DNA of 64,000 nt from Terfezia claveryi. Lineage: Eukaryota; Ascomycota; Pezizomycetes; Pezizales; Pezizaceae. The notes below the pieces were generated by a model. The model was not told where the DNA came from. It did not search any database and worked only from the letters and a program-made list of their open reading frames with translations. The position numbers were made by a program, and so were the translations under genes. Of the stretch, positions 44,915 through 56,600 are shown one piece after another (within the stretch, counting starts at the first letter, position 1; every line of letters begins with the position of its first letter). The stretch lies in NCBI GenBank assembly GCA_015179025.1, contig WHUX01000097.1:62001-126000 (forward strand), written 5' to 3'.

Positions 44915-47662
44915 ATGTCCTCCTCGCCCACTACCCCCGCGGAGAGAAGGAACAGCAAGACATCGAAACTCGGCTACGGCATAGCCAAAGTCCTCCAGAT
45001 TGATTTACAAGCTTCCAGATCTCCAGACCCCAAGGACGGAAATAGATCACTGGATATCGGAGATACTTATGTGGAGGAGGATCCTACAGTTGAAGAGTGG
45101 ATGAGAGAACATAACCCTACGGCGAAGGGGGCATGGAATTTCCTTTTGGGATTGTTCCCATTCATAAACTGGATGGGGAGATATAATAGGATTTGGTTTG
45201 TGGGAGACGTGATCGCTGGTGTGACGGTGGGGACTGTGGTCGTACCTCAGAGCAGTACGTCCTCCATTTCTTCTTGATTCTGGCTTTGTAGAGATATGTC
45301 GAATATTTTACTAAATATTTTTCCCTATCTAGTGGCCTATGCCGGTCTGGCTCTTCTTCCACCAGAATTCGGTCTCTATTCCTCCTTCGTCGGTGTCCTC
45401 TTTTACTGGTTCTTCGCAACATCAAAGGATATCACCATCGGCCCTGTAGCAGTCATGTCTACCCTAGTGGGTAACATTGTCGTCAAAGCACAGGCCGAGA
45501 ACCCGAATATTAAAGCAGAAGATATTGGCGGATCATTGGCACTCGTATCAGGATGTATTGTATTTGGTATCGGGCTGTTACGACTTGGGTTTATCGTGGA
45601 TTATATCCCACTTCCAGCAATTGCAGCATTCATGACTGGTTCGGCACTGAATATTGCTGTTGGTCAAGTTCCAGGGATGATGGGGATTAAGGGATTCAGT
45701 ACGAGAGAATCCACCTATAAAGTCCTCATCAACACGTTAAAGCATCTCGGTCGAACAAAGTTTGACGCTGCGATGGGACTATCGGCGTTGGTACTTCTGT
45801 ACTTTGTCAGATGGGCATGCACTTCGTGGGGGTTAAGGAGGTATCCTAAGTGGAGCAAGTCATTGTTTTTCGCTAGCACCCTCCGAACGGCGTTTGTGAT
45901 GTTGTTTTATACCATGATCAGTTGGTTAGTCAACATGAACAGAAGGGATGACCCAGCGTTCAAGATTCTTGGAAAAATTCCCCGGGGATTCAAGCACATG
46001 GGAGTTCCCAAAGTCAGTCCGGAGATTATTGGGACGTTTATGTCGGAGCTACCAGCAACGGTTATAGTGTTACTCATTGAGCATATTGCGATTTCAAAGT
46101 CTTTTGGTAGGTTGAATAACTATACTATCAATCCTTCGCAGGAGTTGATTGCTATTGGATTTACAAATATCTTTGGACCGTTTTTTGGGGCGTATCCGGC
46201 TACGGGGTCGTTCTCTAGGACGGCGATTAAGTCGAAGGCTGGTGTTAGGACTCCCTTTGCGGGTGTCATTACTGCGGGGATTGTTTTGTTGGCCATTTAC
46301 GCGCTTACAGCGGTCTTTTTTTATATTCCCCAAGCTGCTCTTTCTGCTGTCATTATCCATGCTGTTGGAGATCTTATTACGCCCCCGTCGACAGTCTACA
46401 AGTTTTGGATGATTAACCCCATTGAGGTCATCATCTTCTTGGCCGGAGTTATCGTTACTGTCTTCAAGGACATCGAGACGGGAATCTACGTCACCGTAGC
46501 AGCAACTGGCGCTATGCTTTTATTCAGAATCTCAAAAGCAAAAGGCCAGTTCTTGGGAACAGTCAAGATCCACTCCATCGTCGGGCGGCCTTCGCAGAGC
46601 GAGCTACCCAGCCCACAATTGAGGCCATTGACTATGCCAGTGCCGAACATTCCTTACCCACCCTCGATAAGCGGAAACACGGAATCCTTCCCAACAGAAG
46701 CTGCTACGCCCGACACCGTCAACAAAGCCGCACTGACCTTGGTCGAGCAGGAGACTGTACTAGGACAGGTTTCCCTCAAAGAGAGCTCTGGGACGGCACC
46801 TGTATTGAAGCCTTCAACCCCGCCAAGCTGCAATGATAACCTCCCCCGGAATGTGTTTCTGCCAATCGATTATAGGGACGGAACGAACCCGACTATATCT
46901 ATTGTCTCTCCGTACCCGGGGATCTTCATCTACCGGTTCTCAGAAGGGTTAGTCTATAGCAATGCAGCGCACTACACAGATCACCTCGTTTCCCGGTTAC
47001 AGGAGTGGACGCAGCCAGGGGAAATCATGCAGCAACTCAATAGGGCACAAGGGGCGGGGAACCGACCGTGGAATGACCCCGGCCCAATGAAGGGTAAGCA
47101 GCGTGCTTCGCCAGACTCAGTGGAGGGACGAGGGGAACATGACGACAGCCGACCAACACTAAAAGCTATCATCTTCGACTTCAGCGGTGTCAACAACGTA
47201 GATATCACTTCGGTTCAGAACCTCATTGACGTCAGAAATCAACTTGACCGGTACGCTAGCCCGGAGAAGGTAGAGTGGCATTTCGCCGCAGTGAGGAGCA
47301 GGTGGACGAAGCGTGCGTTGGCGAGTGCGGGGTTTGGAGTTGCGCGTGAGGATGATAATGGGGAGAGGAGGTGGCAGCCAGTCTTTTCAGTGGCGGAGAT
47401 TGGGGATGCGGCTGTGGGGAATGGGAAGAAGAGGGGGTTGAGTGGGGGTGAGATGGATGAGGAAAGGGGCAAACTGGAGAGTGACGGGAAGGGAGGGTTT
47501 GGGGTTGTGGAGGTTGAGGCGAGGAGAAGTGGATCGAGTGAGGAGGGAGCGGGGCTCGTGAGGAGGGTTAAGGTCGTACCGGTTAGTAGCGTACAGAGAC
47601 CATTTTTCCACCCGGATATTGAGGGGGCGTTGAGAAGTGCGATTTATAACATGGAGCATTGA
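44915..47662 (+). CDS. Sulfate permease, SLC26/SulP family with STAS domain
   Basis: Exons 44915-45254 and 45333-47662 join in phase (PQS|MAYAGLALLPPEFGLYSS) across a 78-nt intron, giving 889 residues. The polar N-tail (about 65 residues) is followed by the SulP membrane domain with about 12-14 segments. Signature parts are VVVPQS-MAYAGLA, PVAVMSTLVG, and FFGAYPATGSFSRTAIKSKA. The cytoplasmic C-terminus has a STAS domain (IFRFSEGLVYSNA-like IYRFSEGLVYSNA, then IIFDFSGVNNVDITSVQNL, about residues 640-780), split by a long linker as in fungal SUL1/SUL2. It should import sulfate at the plasma membrane with protons; high or low affinity cannot be told. The Gly/Glu-rich tail insert (about 47340-47570) is low-complexity. 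No sulfur-assimilation neighbours are present. Confidence 0.95.
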
Positions 47663-49317
47663 TATTTCATTCCATGCAGTGTGTGCACTTTTTTGGCGGC
47701 GTTGGCGTTGAGAATTCATGTGGTATGTATATCATTTGCTCGGGAATATTGAAGATATCTTGGGAGTTTTTTTTGGGGGGGGATTGTTACGAGTTTTATT
47801 CTTATCATTTATGAACAGTCGATAAATGCTTGAAGATGAGACTGGAGCGTTTGGGTGGTGGAAATATATACTCCTTGGGTACCCAAAACATATAAGTTTA
47901 GTCCAGGTGCTAGTAGGTACATGTGTGTTGATGTCTTTTAGCGAAAAAGTCTGAATTCGGAGTATCACCGATCGGAAAGAAGATTACCCTGGACTAATAT
48001 ACCCTTGCAAGAGATTACCATACTATACGAAAAAAACTACCGTACCATAGACTATGCTATATTCTATTATATCTTTTAGTGAGAATATATATGAGGAGTC
48101 TAGGGAAGATTCAAGTAGTAAGATATAGAATATTGAGAAGTTGATTTCAGGTATACCAACATGAAACATATTGATGAATGATGGTTTTATCTTTTGGGAT
48201 TGATTGATTGAATAGACTCCACTTTTCTGCTCACGTGTCCGAAATAACCTAATTGTTCGGTAGTCTGGCAGGTTTAGTACCTACCCCCCTTAACCGACCT
48301 GCGAGGATGGGGATATTCCCAAATCTGCTCGGTAGGTAGTCCATGTTTTATTCTAACTCTATACATTGAAGTATTGCCGTTCCGTTGAATTATGTTACTT
48401 GAGCATTCTCAATATGCCCCCCCTCCCCCTGCTCAGCCTGTGAATTGTTTGTCCAAGGAAGTGTAGAGTGAGATCAGGGTAAGTGATTAGATTTATTGAT
48501 GAGAAACAAAAATAATACCTCTTCTCTACCACTAGGTAGTCTACCGCAAGCTTACTCCCTTTCGTGCCGATCAATGTAGTTTCTACAGTCCAGTAAATTA
48601 CCTACAACCATGTATTTACGTCCCCTGTTTAAGGTGTGGGCATGGCATACAAAGTGATTACCTCAGCTTCGAATCCAATAGTTTGACTTATCGTTCATTT
48701 TAAGTTATGAGACAAAAAAAAGAAAATAAAAACAAAGGCTGACCTGTTGTTAACCTAGGTATGGGGCATTGGGCAGCGCGGAGTGACTTGGGACAAAACT
48801 GATCCTGCCAAGACACCGGTACGCTACCTATATGGAGTACCGAATACAAATATAGAGAATAGGAGAATGCATACGGAGTATGCAAACACAATCAATTTTA
48901 ACAATTTTATTACTAGCAATATCCTCAGCATGCAAACCGGTCAGACTACCTAATGTTGCCTGTACATGATTCACTCATTCCTCCACTCTTTACTCTTGTA
49001 CTGTATTTTCCAGTTGAAGATGATCCATTAAGCTATGTATTGTATAGAACTGCTATTGCAGCTGCTCAACACACGCTCGTACTCGAATAACACTGTTCAT
49101 TCTTCTAGCATTCCACTCGCCACCTTCTTCTTCAATCCGAAAAGTACCCCTAGTCTCATATACCTCATTAAGTATGTATCTTACAGTGCTGTAGTCCTGT
49201 CGGCGGGCCTGAAGCGCTTCCTGTAATTTTCATTACTTCTTCTTCACCCCACAGCATTCTTCAACCAGAATATAGAACCTTTGAATAATTAATTTTATCT
49301 TAGGATATCATGTTATC
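47663..49317. other. AT-rich spacer
   Basis: 3' flank of the permease gene, then AT-rich unique sequence up to the hAT relic. Weak matches to the micro-insertion end occur near 48262 and 48943 without flanking repeats. No gene seen. Confidence 0.5.
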
Positions 49318-51489
49318 TATTGTACTCATTGTCATCGGCCTCCCTGGCGAGAGTACGTACAAATTTTACTACAAGTAGAAAACATCATCCAAGACTTTCT
49401 ACTACACAAGCTGAAGAAGATACCAAATTGCGTGAGTTAGATTCTACTAGCTCTAATGCTACAGTTAGTGCAAGTACACCATTTGCACTTGCTGCACCGC
49501 AAGGAGCAAGTCGTGGAGTATTTTCGCAATTCGATAATAAGGTATGTATTTCTAATGTATAATATACAAAAATATTCTAATATATGTCTAGGTATTTTGA
49601 GAGTATTTAGTAGCATTTGTTATTAGTTCTGATTTACCTATTGCACTTGTTGAAAATCCGAATTTTTACAATATTACAATAGTAAAGTTCGTACAATCTC
49701 TAGACGTACTTTAGTATGTAATATTCAATCTTTATATACTACTTTATTTCAGCAGATCTTGAAACGTCTTCAGGAGCATTGTAGAAAAATAAGTTTTACT
49801 TTAGATGTATAACTAGTTTTCTCTAACTCAGATTCCTTTTCTTGGTATTACAGGTCATTATATAGAAGGCAGGAATTGGAATACCATTCTATATTATTGG
49901 GTTTTGAGAGATTGTGAGGTTTACATACAGCAGATTCATTAAGTCATTCTATCTCTTTCTGTTTTTCAGCGCTTTCAGTTAACTAAGCATGTACGAGCTA
50001 TTACTACTGATAATGCATCTACTAATACTAAGATGTTACAGCTTTTGGAGAAGTCCTTACCTAGTTTCAAGGCAAAGGACCATCATATTCGATGTATGGC
50101 TCATATTATTAATCTTGCAGTTCAGGAGCTCTTATCCCATTTACGAATTATTCCAGGAGACTCTAACCAGCTAGAAACTGATCAAAGTCCAATTGATCAG
50201 ATTCCTCAAGTTTTTTGGCAGGCAAGACAAATTATTCGGAAAATACGGTCCTCGAATCTATTGTGGGAAAGCTTCGAAGCGTAAAGTTTATCTGCTAAAT
50301 TGCCTACATTAAAGCTTATCTTGGATATGCCTGTTCGGTATGTTGTCTTCTTATTTTCTATTCCCCAATTGCTTATATGCTCGCTTTCCCCAATTGCTTA
50401 TATGCTCGCTTTCCTCTATTGCTTATATGCTCACTTTCCTATATTGCTAATATTTACTAATATTAGACTTAGCTGGAATTCCACACATGACATGTTCAAT
50501 CAGCTTATTGAACTTCGGCCTGCAGTTCATGCGGTCTGAAGGCTTGAAGAATCCCTCCGCTCATATTTACTGTTAGATGATGATTGGAATTTACTCAGTC
50601 GGTTGAGGTCTATTCTTGATATTTTTGTAAAGGCTACCGAACATTTATTTGGTAGCTCCTATCCCACTCTCTCAGTTCAGCTACCATATTTTGTAGTTTT
50701 ATCAACACGACTAGAACAGCTTGTTGAAGATCCAAATAGTGACTTATTTCAAGCTCTAACATAAGCATGGATTAAGCTAGATCAATATCATGCTCAAACG
50801 GCAAGTTCTCAAGCTATTGCAACAATATTAGACCCTCGGTATAAGCTTCAGACCTTCCGAAATCTCTCATGGTGAAGAGTGGATTACCGATGCGCAGACC
50901 AGTTTTATACAGACCTACAATAACCAATATGCCCCAACTCCCTCAGATTCCGACCGTCCAAGTACTCCTGATCCTTTTGAAAATGACAGCTTGGATGATG
51001 CTTTTATTCTCGCAGTATTTGGGTCTCAATCATCTACCTCCACATCTAATGCACCTTCGGAAATTGAGGTATATCTAGAAGAGCCAGTGGAAGAGCGAAA
51101 AGTATGTTTTCTATCTCTTTATTAGACCAATTAGTTCTAATACCTCCCTACTGGCTACTTAGGTAGATCCGATTGAGTGGTAGCGAACCTATGCATCAAA
51201 GTTTCCACATTTATCACTTATGGCTCGAGATTTTCTTGCAGTTCCCGCAACCAGCGTTCCTTCCGAGCGAATGTTCTCAATTGCTGGTCAGATTCTCACG
51301 AAGCACCGAAGCTCACTAAGTGAGAACATGATGAATGTACTGGTGTGTAGTAAAAATTGGTTGGGCTTTCCAGAGGTTACACAGGAGGAGTTGACAGCAG
51401 AGCGAGAGCTGCTGGAACGGCTTCAAGAGCTTAGTGTAGATGGTGATATTTCGGGGTTTCCTGCGGAAAGTTTAGATGAGGATGACTAG
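49318..51489 (+). pseudogene. hAT-family transposase relic
   Basis: Disconnected plus-strand frames follow the hAT order. An N-terminal part ends QFDNK, then a 50-nt GT-AG intron-like gap (49542-49591), then a frame with an early stop followed by LVENPNF. A middle part has AITTDNASTNTKM and HHIRCMAHIINLAVQEL (about 49990-50130), matching the catalytic-domain Asp region and the CxxH-type motif. The C-terminal dimerisation domain at 51220-51489 (MARDFLAVPATSVPSERMFS, KHRSSLS) is complete. Several stops and shifts interrupt the frame, and the 50340-50460 stretch contains an imperfect duplicated segment (CCCCAATTGCTTATATGCTC). Clearly inactive. Terminal repeats were not found. Confidence 0.85.
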
Positions 51490-51908
51490 GAACAGACGTT
51501 GGCCTTTGTATTTAGTTCATTTATCATCGGCTCAAGCCTGCCTTTCTTCAAGCTCGAGCCGGCTCGTGCCCAGGCGTATTCACACAGCTGGAAAAAGGCA
51601 AGCCAGTTGCTGATTTCTTGAATAAATTTGATGATCAGTAGGTCAGGGTACTTGAGTTTTCTTCTGGGACTGATGAGTATAGACAAAAATTCAAGGCATT
51701 TCTTGAGGAGATTTTCTTCTTGCTGCCTTGAGTCCGATCTAACCTAACTCAGTAGATAATCTCTCAACCAAACCCGACCTTACTTATGCAGAAGTAATGC
51801 ATTGAAGAATATCAGAGCGGAGACGCTGCTCTAATAACGAGCAACAACAACAAGAAGCGCAAGCCTAGTAGGACTTCAGAGCATAAAACCTCTGAATCAC
51901 TAAAACGT

Positions 51909-53418
51909 GCTTTTTTTTTTTTTTTTTGAACTCATTACTCGTGTGCGCAACCTTAAGGGTCGCATGACGAGCCACCCGCAAGCCCGGGTGGATTCAAGAT
52001 ACCTATGTACAGACAACGCTAGACAGATAACCAAACGAGAGATAACGCATCCCCCGCTGGCAACAGTTCTACCCTACCGAAAAGTGACTGCCATGGCAAC
52101 CTTGGCCCACGATACCCTTGGTCATCTCGTTGCGACTTCTTCTTATCCTCCTCCTTTTCCCTCACTCGCACCCTGAGCAAAGCCGCCTCTGTGGGTGCCA
52201 ACCTCCTTGCTACATTCAATACTGCAAGGTAATGTTCCTCCACGGTGGTTCCGGAGAGGGTCTACTAGTAAAGGATAGCAAGGATAAGGCACCAACGAGG
52301 AGGATAGCAAAGCCGCCTGCCCCCAACGATCCCTGGTCCCACCCTTACCGTCCACGCTGGCTGGTGTCTCCCTCCTTGCTACATCCAATACTGGAAGGTA
52401 ATGTTCCTCGACGTGGTTCCAGAGAGGGTCTACTAGTAAAGGATAGCAAGGAGAGGGCACCGACTGCTCTCCTCCAACGATCGCTTCAATGGCTGCAGCA
52501 ACAATAAAAGAACTCCGACATCGACACGAAACGACAGATACTGTCCACGAAATGACGGTAAGCAATACGAATCCTTCCTTGCCCCACCCACCACCCTCTA
52601 TGCTGGCAATAACAACCAGATGAGACTGGGGATTTGTTTACCGTCCACCTAGCTGACAGTATAGATAGGCGAAATATGCCTCTACCGTGTCCCACTCGGT
52701 GTCGTATCCCTCCTCCCTCTTCCATATAGGATGGTCTAGCTCTTCCCAAGTGGAGGCAGTCCCTATGAGCTGGCGGCGTTGTTCGTGATACTGGCGATAG
52801 TGAAAGGTGACGTGGTGTCCGTCCTCAGCGGGGTGGTTACAGTGCGGGCATGCGGCCGAGTCATTTGTCATAATAGTAAACAGCCAGCTATTGATAGGCC
52901 CTCGGTTGGTTCGTAACCAAGTATATGCGGCAAGTGAATGCCTGTGCCATAGGACACGGTGCGCACCAAACCCTGGTTCCGACGTTGGGCCTTCCTGTCA
53001 GCCTTCGCCGCTGCCCTTATGCCGCCTGCTGTAGCTGTCCTCCTGCTGCCAGCAATACGCCCTAGCGCCGATTCGTAAGCTGCTTGCCTATCTGCCTTCT
53101 CATTCCCTGGGATGCCGATGTGGCTCCTGACCCAACCTATCGCTGTTGCTGTTGCTAGCGATGCACGTCTTGCGAGCGCGTCTTTGAGCTTCCTCTCAAT
53201 ACTAGATCTAGGCGGACCTCCTTTGGCTAAGTTTCGAGGAGCTTGGAGACTTGCCATGGAATCAGTGAGGACGAGAAGTTTAGGTAGGCCAGTGTTGAGG
53301 GCCAGGGCTAGTCCTCTTTCCTCTCCATCGGCTACCGTTGCCAGAATCCCTAGAAAGGCTCGCTGTGCTCCTACTGCCAAAAGCACGGCGGCAATCCCGT
53401 CGGTCACATTTGGCAAGA
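51909..53418 (-). mobile_element. 5'-truncated Tad-like LINE with poly(A) tail
   Basis: On the minus strand, 53416-52868 encodes an RNase H domain (ADGEERGLALALN, LLVLTDSMAS, GWVRSHIGIPGNEKADRQAA with the HxGIPGNExAD hallmark). A frameshift near 52990 leads to the C-terminal zinc module (CPHCNHPAEDGHHVTFH, 52850-52800) and the stop at 52638. The 3' untranslated part contains a partial tandem duplication (52190-52470), and the element ends in an A tail, seen as T at 51911-51927. Reverse transcriptase and endonuclease are missing, so this is a dead 5'-truncated copy. It landed in the zinc-knuckle region of the copia gag gene. No convincing target duplication was found. Confidence 0.85.
52193..52470 (-). 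repeat. Partial tandem duplication in the LINE 3' region
   Basis: The block around CTCCTTGCTACATTCAATAC...CTACTAGTAAAGGATAGCAA occurs at about 52206-52282 and again, with small differences, at about 52370-52450, spaced about 165 bp. Confidence 0.8.
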
Positions 53419-53771
53419 ATGCAGGAAGTTAAAGCGCGAGCAGCAACGAAAGAAGGATCAAGCTACAAACCAGCCTCCTCCTCCATACCAGCAGAATCTC
53501 TCTTCTTATCGGTCAGGGCCTTCTAACCAAGGTCCTTCCAACCATGCACTCGTTTCTGCAGATCTATCCCAGGAAATGGATATAGATCGATCTGATGTCA
53601 GTATCTTTTATATCTGGAAACTTGACACATGTGCCTCGTCTCATATGACGTCTGATATAGGGAATTTTGAACGGATTGAACAGTGTCACGGAACTGTGAG
53701 TATAGGAGGGGGTAGTGCTCTCTCTGTTGAAGGATTAGGCACAGACTGCGTCCTCCCTAATAATGCTCATA

Positions 53772-54148
53772 CAGTGAACTCTCGATATAAGAATATCGTC
53801 CGGCGGGGGGGGTAATATTGTGTGTCGCGGTATTGTGTGTCGCGGTATTGTGTGTCGCGGTATTGTGTGTCGCAGTATTGTGTTTGGCGGCGTTGTATTT
53901 GGTAGCGATGTCTTTGGCGGTGTTGTTTGTGGGGTATTTCTTATCGATAAGCATTCCTATTCCAGCTAGGCTGTTTATATATTACCCAATCAGGTACTCT
54001 TGATATAAGAATACCTTAGTAAACAACCTCGAGAAAATAAGAATATTCTTCTATCAAATATATTCTTATTTTGTATGGGGGCGGGGGGGGGATATTCTTA
54101 TATCAAGTATATTCTTATATCAAATATTCTTATATCGAGAGTTCACTG
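53772..54148. mobile_element. 377-bp Tc1/mariner-type MITE flanked by TA
   Basis: The left end CAGTGAACTCTCGATATAAG (53772 onward) and the right end are perfect inverted repeats of about 25 bp, and a TA dinucleotide lies on each side (53770-53771, 54149-54150). Removing the element and one TA restores the copia frame across the junction (AH|NVVRLN). No transposase is present. The interior has a 15-bp minisatellite, G runs at 53806-53812 and 54077-54090, and further TATTCTTATATCA repeats next to the right end. This is the pogo/Fot1-like end type. Confidence 0.92.
53816..53880 (+). repeat. 15-bp minisatellite inside the MITE
   Basis: About four units of GTATTGTGTGTCGCG in tandem, then diverged GTATTGTGTTTGGCG-like units. 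Confidence 0.9.
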
Positions 54149-56283
54149 TAATGTCGTTCGACTCAACTCTGTTCTCTATGTTCCTTCCCTTGGTCATTCG
54201 TTATTATCGTGGAACATGTTAAAGTCAAAGGGGTATCCTATGATGGCATCAGGTAACAGGATTATGGTTTATAATGCTGAGCGCTCTCCTATATGTATGG
54301 CAGAATTTAAGGGAAACCTCCCATTTCTTGCTCAACGCAAAGATAGTTCCATTCTTGCCAGCAATAATGAAGCTTCAGGATCCAGCTATAACGAAGCTTC
54401 AGAATCCAGCTCTAATAAGGTCTCCGGATCTACCTCTAACGAGGCTTCCGGACCCCCAGCAAAAGAGGCTTTGAACCTGAACTTGCGGAACAAGCTACCA
54501 AAAGGGCTAAAACCCATATATCTTCATCGTTTGCCTTTTGGTACCGCTCATTGGGGCATTCGAGTAAGGTAACCGGCCAGGCATATGTGGACGGCTCTTT
54601 AATACCCCCAATGCCTGCTGAATTCGCATACAAAGCATGTATAATGGCAAAATCCACGAATACAGTTCTACAAAGCCTTTCTGAAGCCAGATCCAGTCGG
54701 CCATTTGAGCTGCTCTATAGTAATCTGAGTGGAAAGCAATCCTTACCCTCCTACGGTAACTCACAATATTACATTACTTTTATTGATGATTTTACTAGGA
54801 TGGGTTGGATATATTTCCTGAAGAATAAATCTCCAGATGCCTCACAGATTTAATCATTCGAGAATTCATTACTCTAGTGGAAAGACAGTTTAATACCACT
54901 GTCTTAACTCTAGTAACTGACAATGGCGGTGAATATGTGGAAGCTGATGAGTATATCAGAACCAAGGGCATTAGACATATCTATACTCCCCCATATTCAC
55001 ATGAGTCTAATGGTATACCAGAGCGATATAATCGGACAATACAGACCATGGCTAGAAGCATGATCCTAGGCCTGGTTAACCCTATTGACATTAACCAAAG
55101 GCCCGACCTCAAGCTTTGGGGTGAAGCCTGCAATATGGCTGTATATCTCCGAAATCACCTACCCCATTCACAGCTTCCTCAAGACAGAACGCCCTTTGAG
55201 ATGCTGTACTACAAACAGCCTTCGATTGCGCACCTAAAGCCCTTTGGCAGTCCTTGTTATGTGCATACCGTTGAAGAACGAAAAATGCTAGGAGGCAAGT
55301 TCCAACCATGGGTTACAGGGGGATGTTCCGCGGCTGGTGTTCTTGTGTCACTGCTGAGTTGTGGTGTCTCTCCCACTCGGTATTTCTACTGCCTGCTCCT
55401 CCCTTCTGAACACAGAAACTCCAAAGGGCCTAGAAACTGATAGAGTCTCCTTTTTCATAGGAAGTATGCAAGAAAGACACTCGAAACGAGATGCAGGAAA
55501 GTTCAACTCGATGTATCTCAAAAGCTGAAAATAAATTGTCAAAAGATAATCAGAACAACAAATCCATGTAAAATATATGTTTAAGATCACGACTATACAT
55601 ATAGATATCAATTATTTTCAACATAATATAGTAGTGATGTCTTCAAAGTATTTGTTGCCCATATGCAAATGGCATGTGAAGTGTAATATACCTGGGGTAT
55701 GTACACGTTGTAATATACATATGCCAATGACATGTGAAGTATAATATACCTGGTACATATACTAGTACACATGTAATTCGAGGGAATCATAGAAGGTTCA
55801 GGGTAACAGCTATTTATCTAAGGAAATAGGGATTGACAACTACTTGACACTGAGCTCCCTGTATAGGAAATGGCGCTAAGTCTGTTTAGGAAGCGGCGGA
55901 TACCTAACGAGTACGAACCCGTGCCCTGCCTGCTCATGCGTAGCCACTGGATTTTTATGCCTTAGGGAATCGACCTGCGCGGGAAAATATGGATTCCGTG
56001 AAATGCTTCATTCTCAAATCTCTGACTCGAATTGCGTATATATACCTCGAGTACCAGTCCAACCTTTTCTATCTATCAGCAACCTCAAGTCTTGAGCCTC
56101 TACTCTACAACCAACCTCACACTAGACCTCCACTCACAGCTTCTGTCGAGATTTCAATATTCCGCATCAGCCCAAGTTTTTCCTCCTCAGTAACTACAAG
56201 CTCAGGGCCTCCATCCTCGATCTCCACTCGCAACTTCCTACGACACAATAGGTCAAGTTTTCAAGAACAATCTTCTATCAGTA

Positions 56284-56508
56284 ATGGGCGTCACTGAGGT
56301 CAAGCAAGCCGTGGTTGTTGACGCTATAAAGTACTGTCCTAATTGCCGATTCTCGACAGTCTGCCCAGGTGCGAGAGATGTGGATATCCCTGCTAAGAGC
56401 ACTCAGGGAGCAGTTAAGGTTCTCCCTTCGCCCTGCATACCAGGTGTGGGATTTATTAGTCTTTTCTACACACCAAATGCTAATCTGATCATTAAGCAAA
56501 TTGAATAG
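56284..56508 (+). CDS. Candidate 74-residue small protein
   Basis: An ATG at 56284 is preceded by TATATATAC (56038-56046) and a long CT/CA-rich leader, a promoter-like arrangement. The frame encodes 74 residues with CPNC and a second Cys pair (MGVTEVKQAVVVDAIKYCPN at its start). No known domain. It may be a fragment or a chance frame. Confidence 0.3.
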   Translation: MGVTEVKQAVVVDAIKYCPNCRFSTVCPGARDVDIPAKSTQGAVKVLPSPCIPGVGFISLFYTPNANLIIKQIE

Positions 56509-56561
56509 CGGTCGAGATACTCTCAGCTGAGACCAAAAAGCAGAATTTTCTAGTTCTAAAT

Positions 56562-56600
56562 GGATTGGGATTGGGATAGGGTTTGGGTTTGGGTTTGGGA
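56562..56600 (+). repeat. G-rich GGGATT/GGGTTT hexamer tract
   Basis: Six or seven GGG runs spaced by 2-3 nt (GGGATTGGGATAGGGTTTGGG and onward), able to form a G-quadruplex. It is not a TTAGGG telomere array. Confidence 0.8.

Larger units (their letters stand above)
51560..55440 (+). mobile_element. Decayed Ty1/copia-type retrotransposon, interrupted twice
   Basis: A gag-like fragment (51587-51640, KKGKPVADFLNKFDD) is followed, after the LINE insertion (about 51909-53418), by the zinc-knuckle end (ECRKLKREQQ), a protease with LDTCASSHMTSD (53619-53654) and, after the MITE (53772-54148), a GAG-pre-integrase stretch and the integrase core: IDDFTRMGW, TDNGGEY, and SNGIPERYNRTI (54780-55050), with the D-D-35-E residues visible. 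Stops and frame changes break it (for example at 54572 and 54853), and no reverse transcriptase follows; the frame diverges after about 55320. LTRs were not identified. Order of domains (integrase upstream of RT) marks copia rather than gypsy. Confidence 0.85.

Noticed and set aside
55900..55960. Possible minus-strand tRNA around GGGTTCGTACTC
   Set aside because: The T-loop has the wrong length and no acceptor stem or anticodon arm can be formed.
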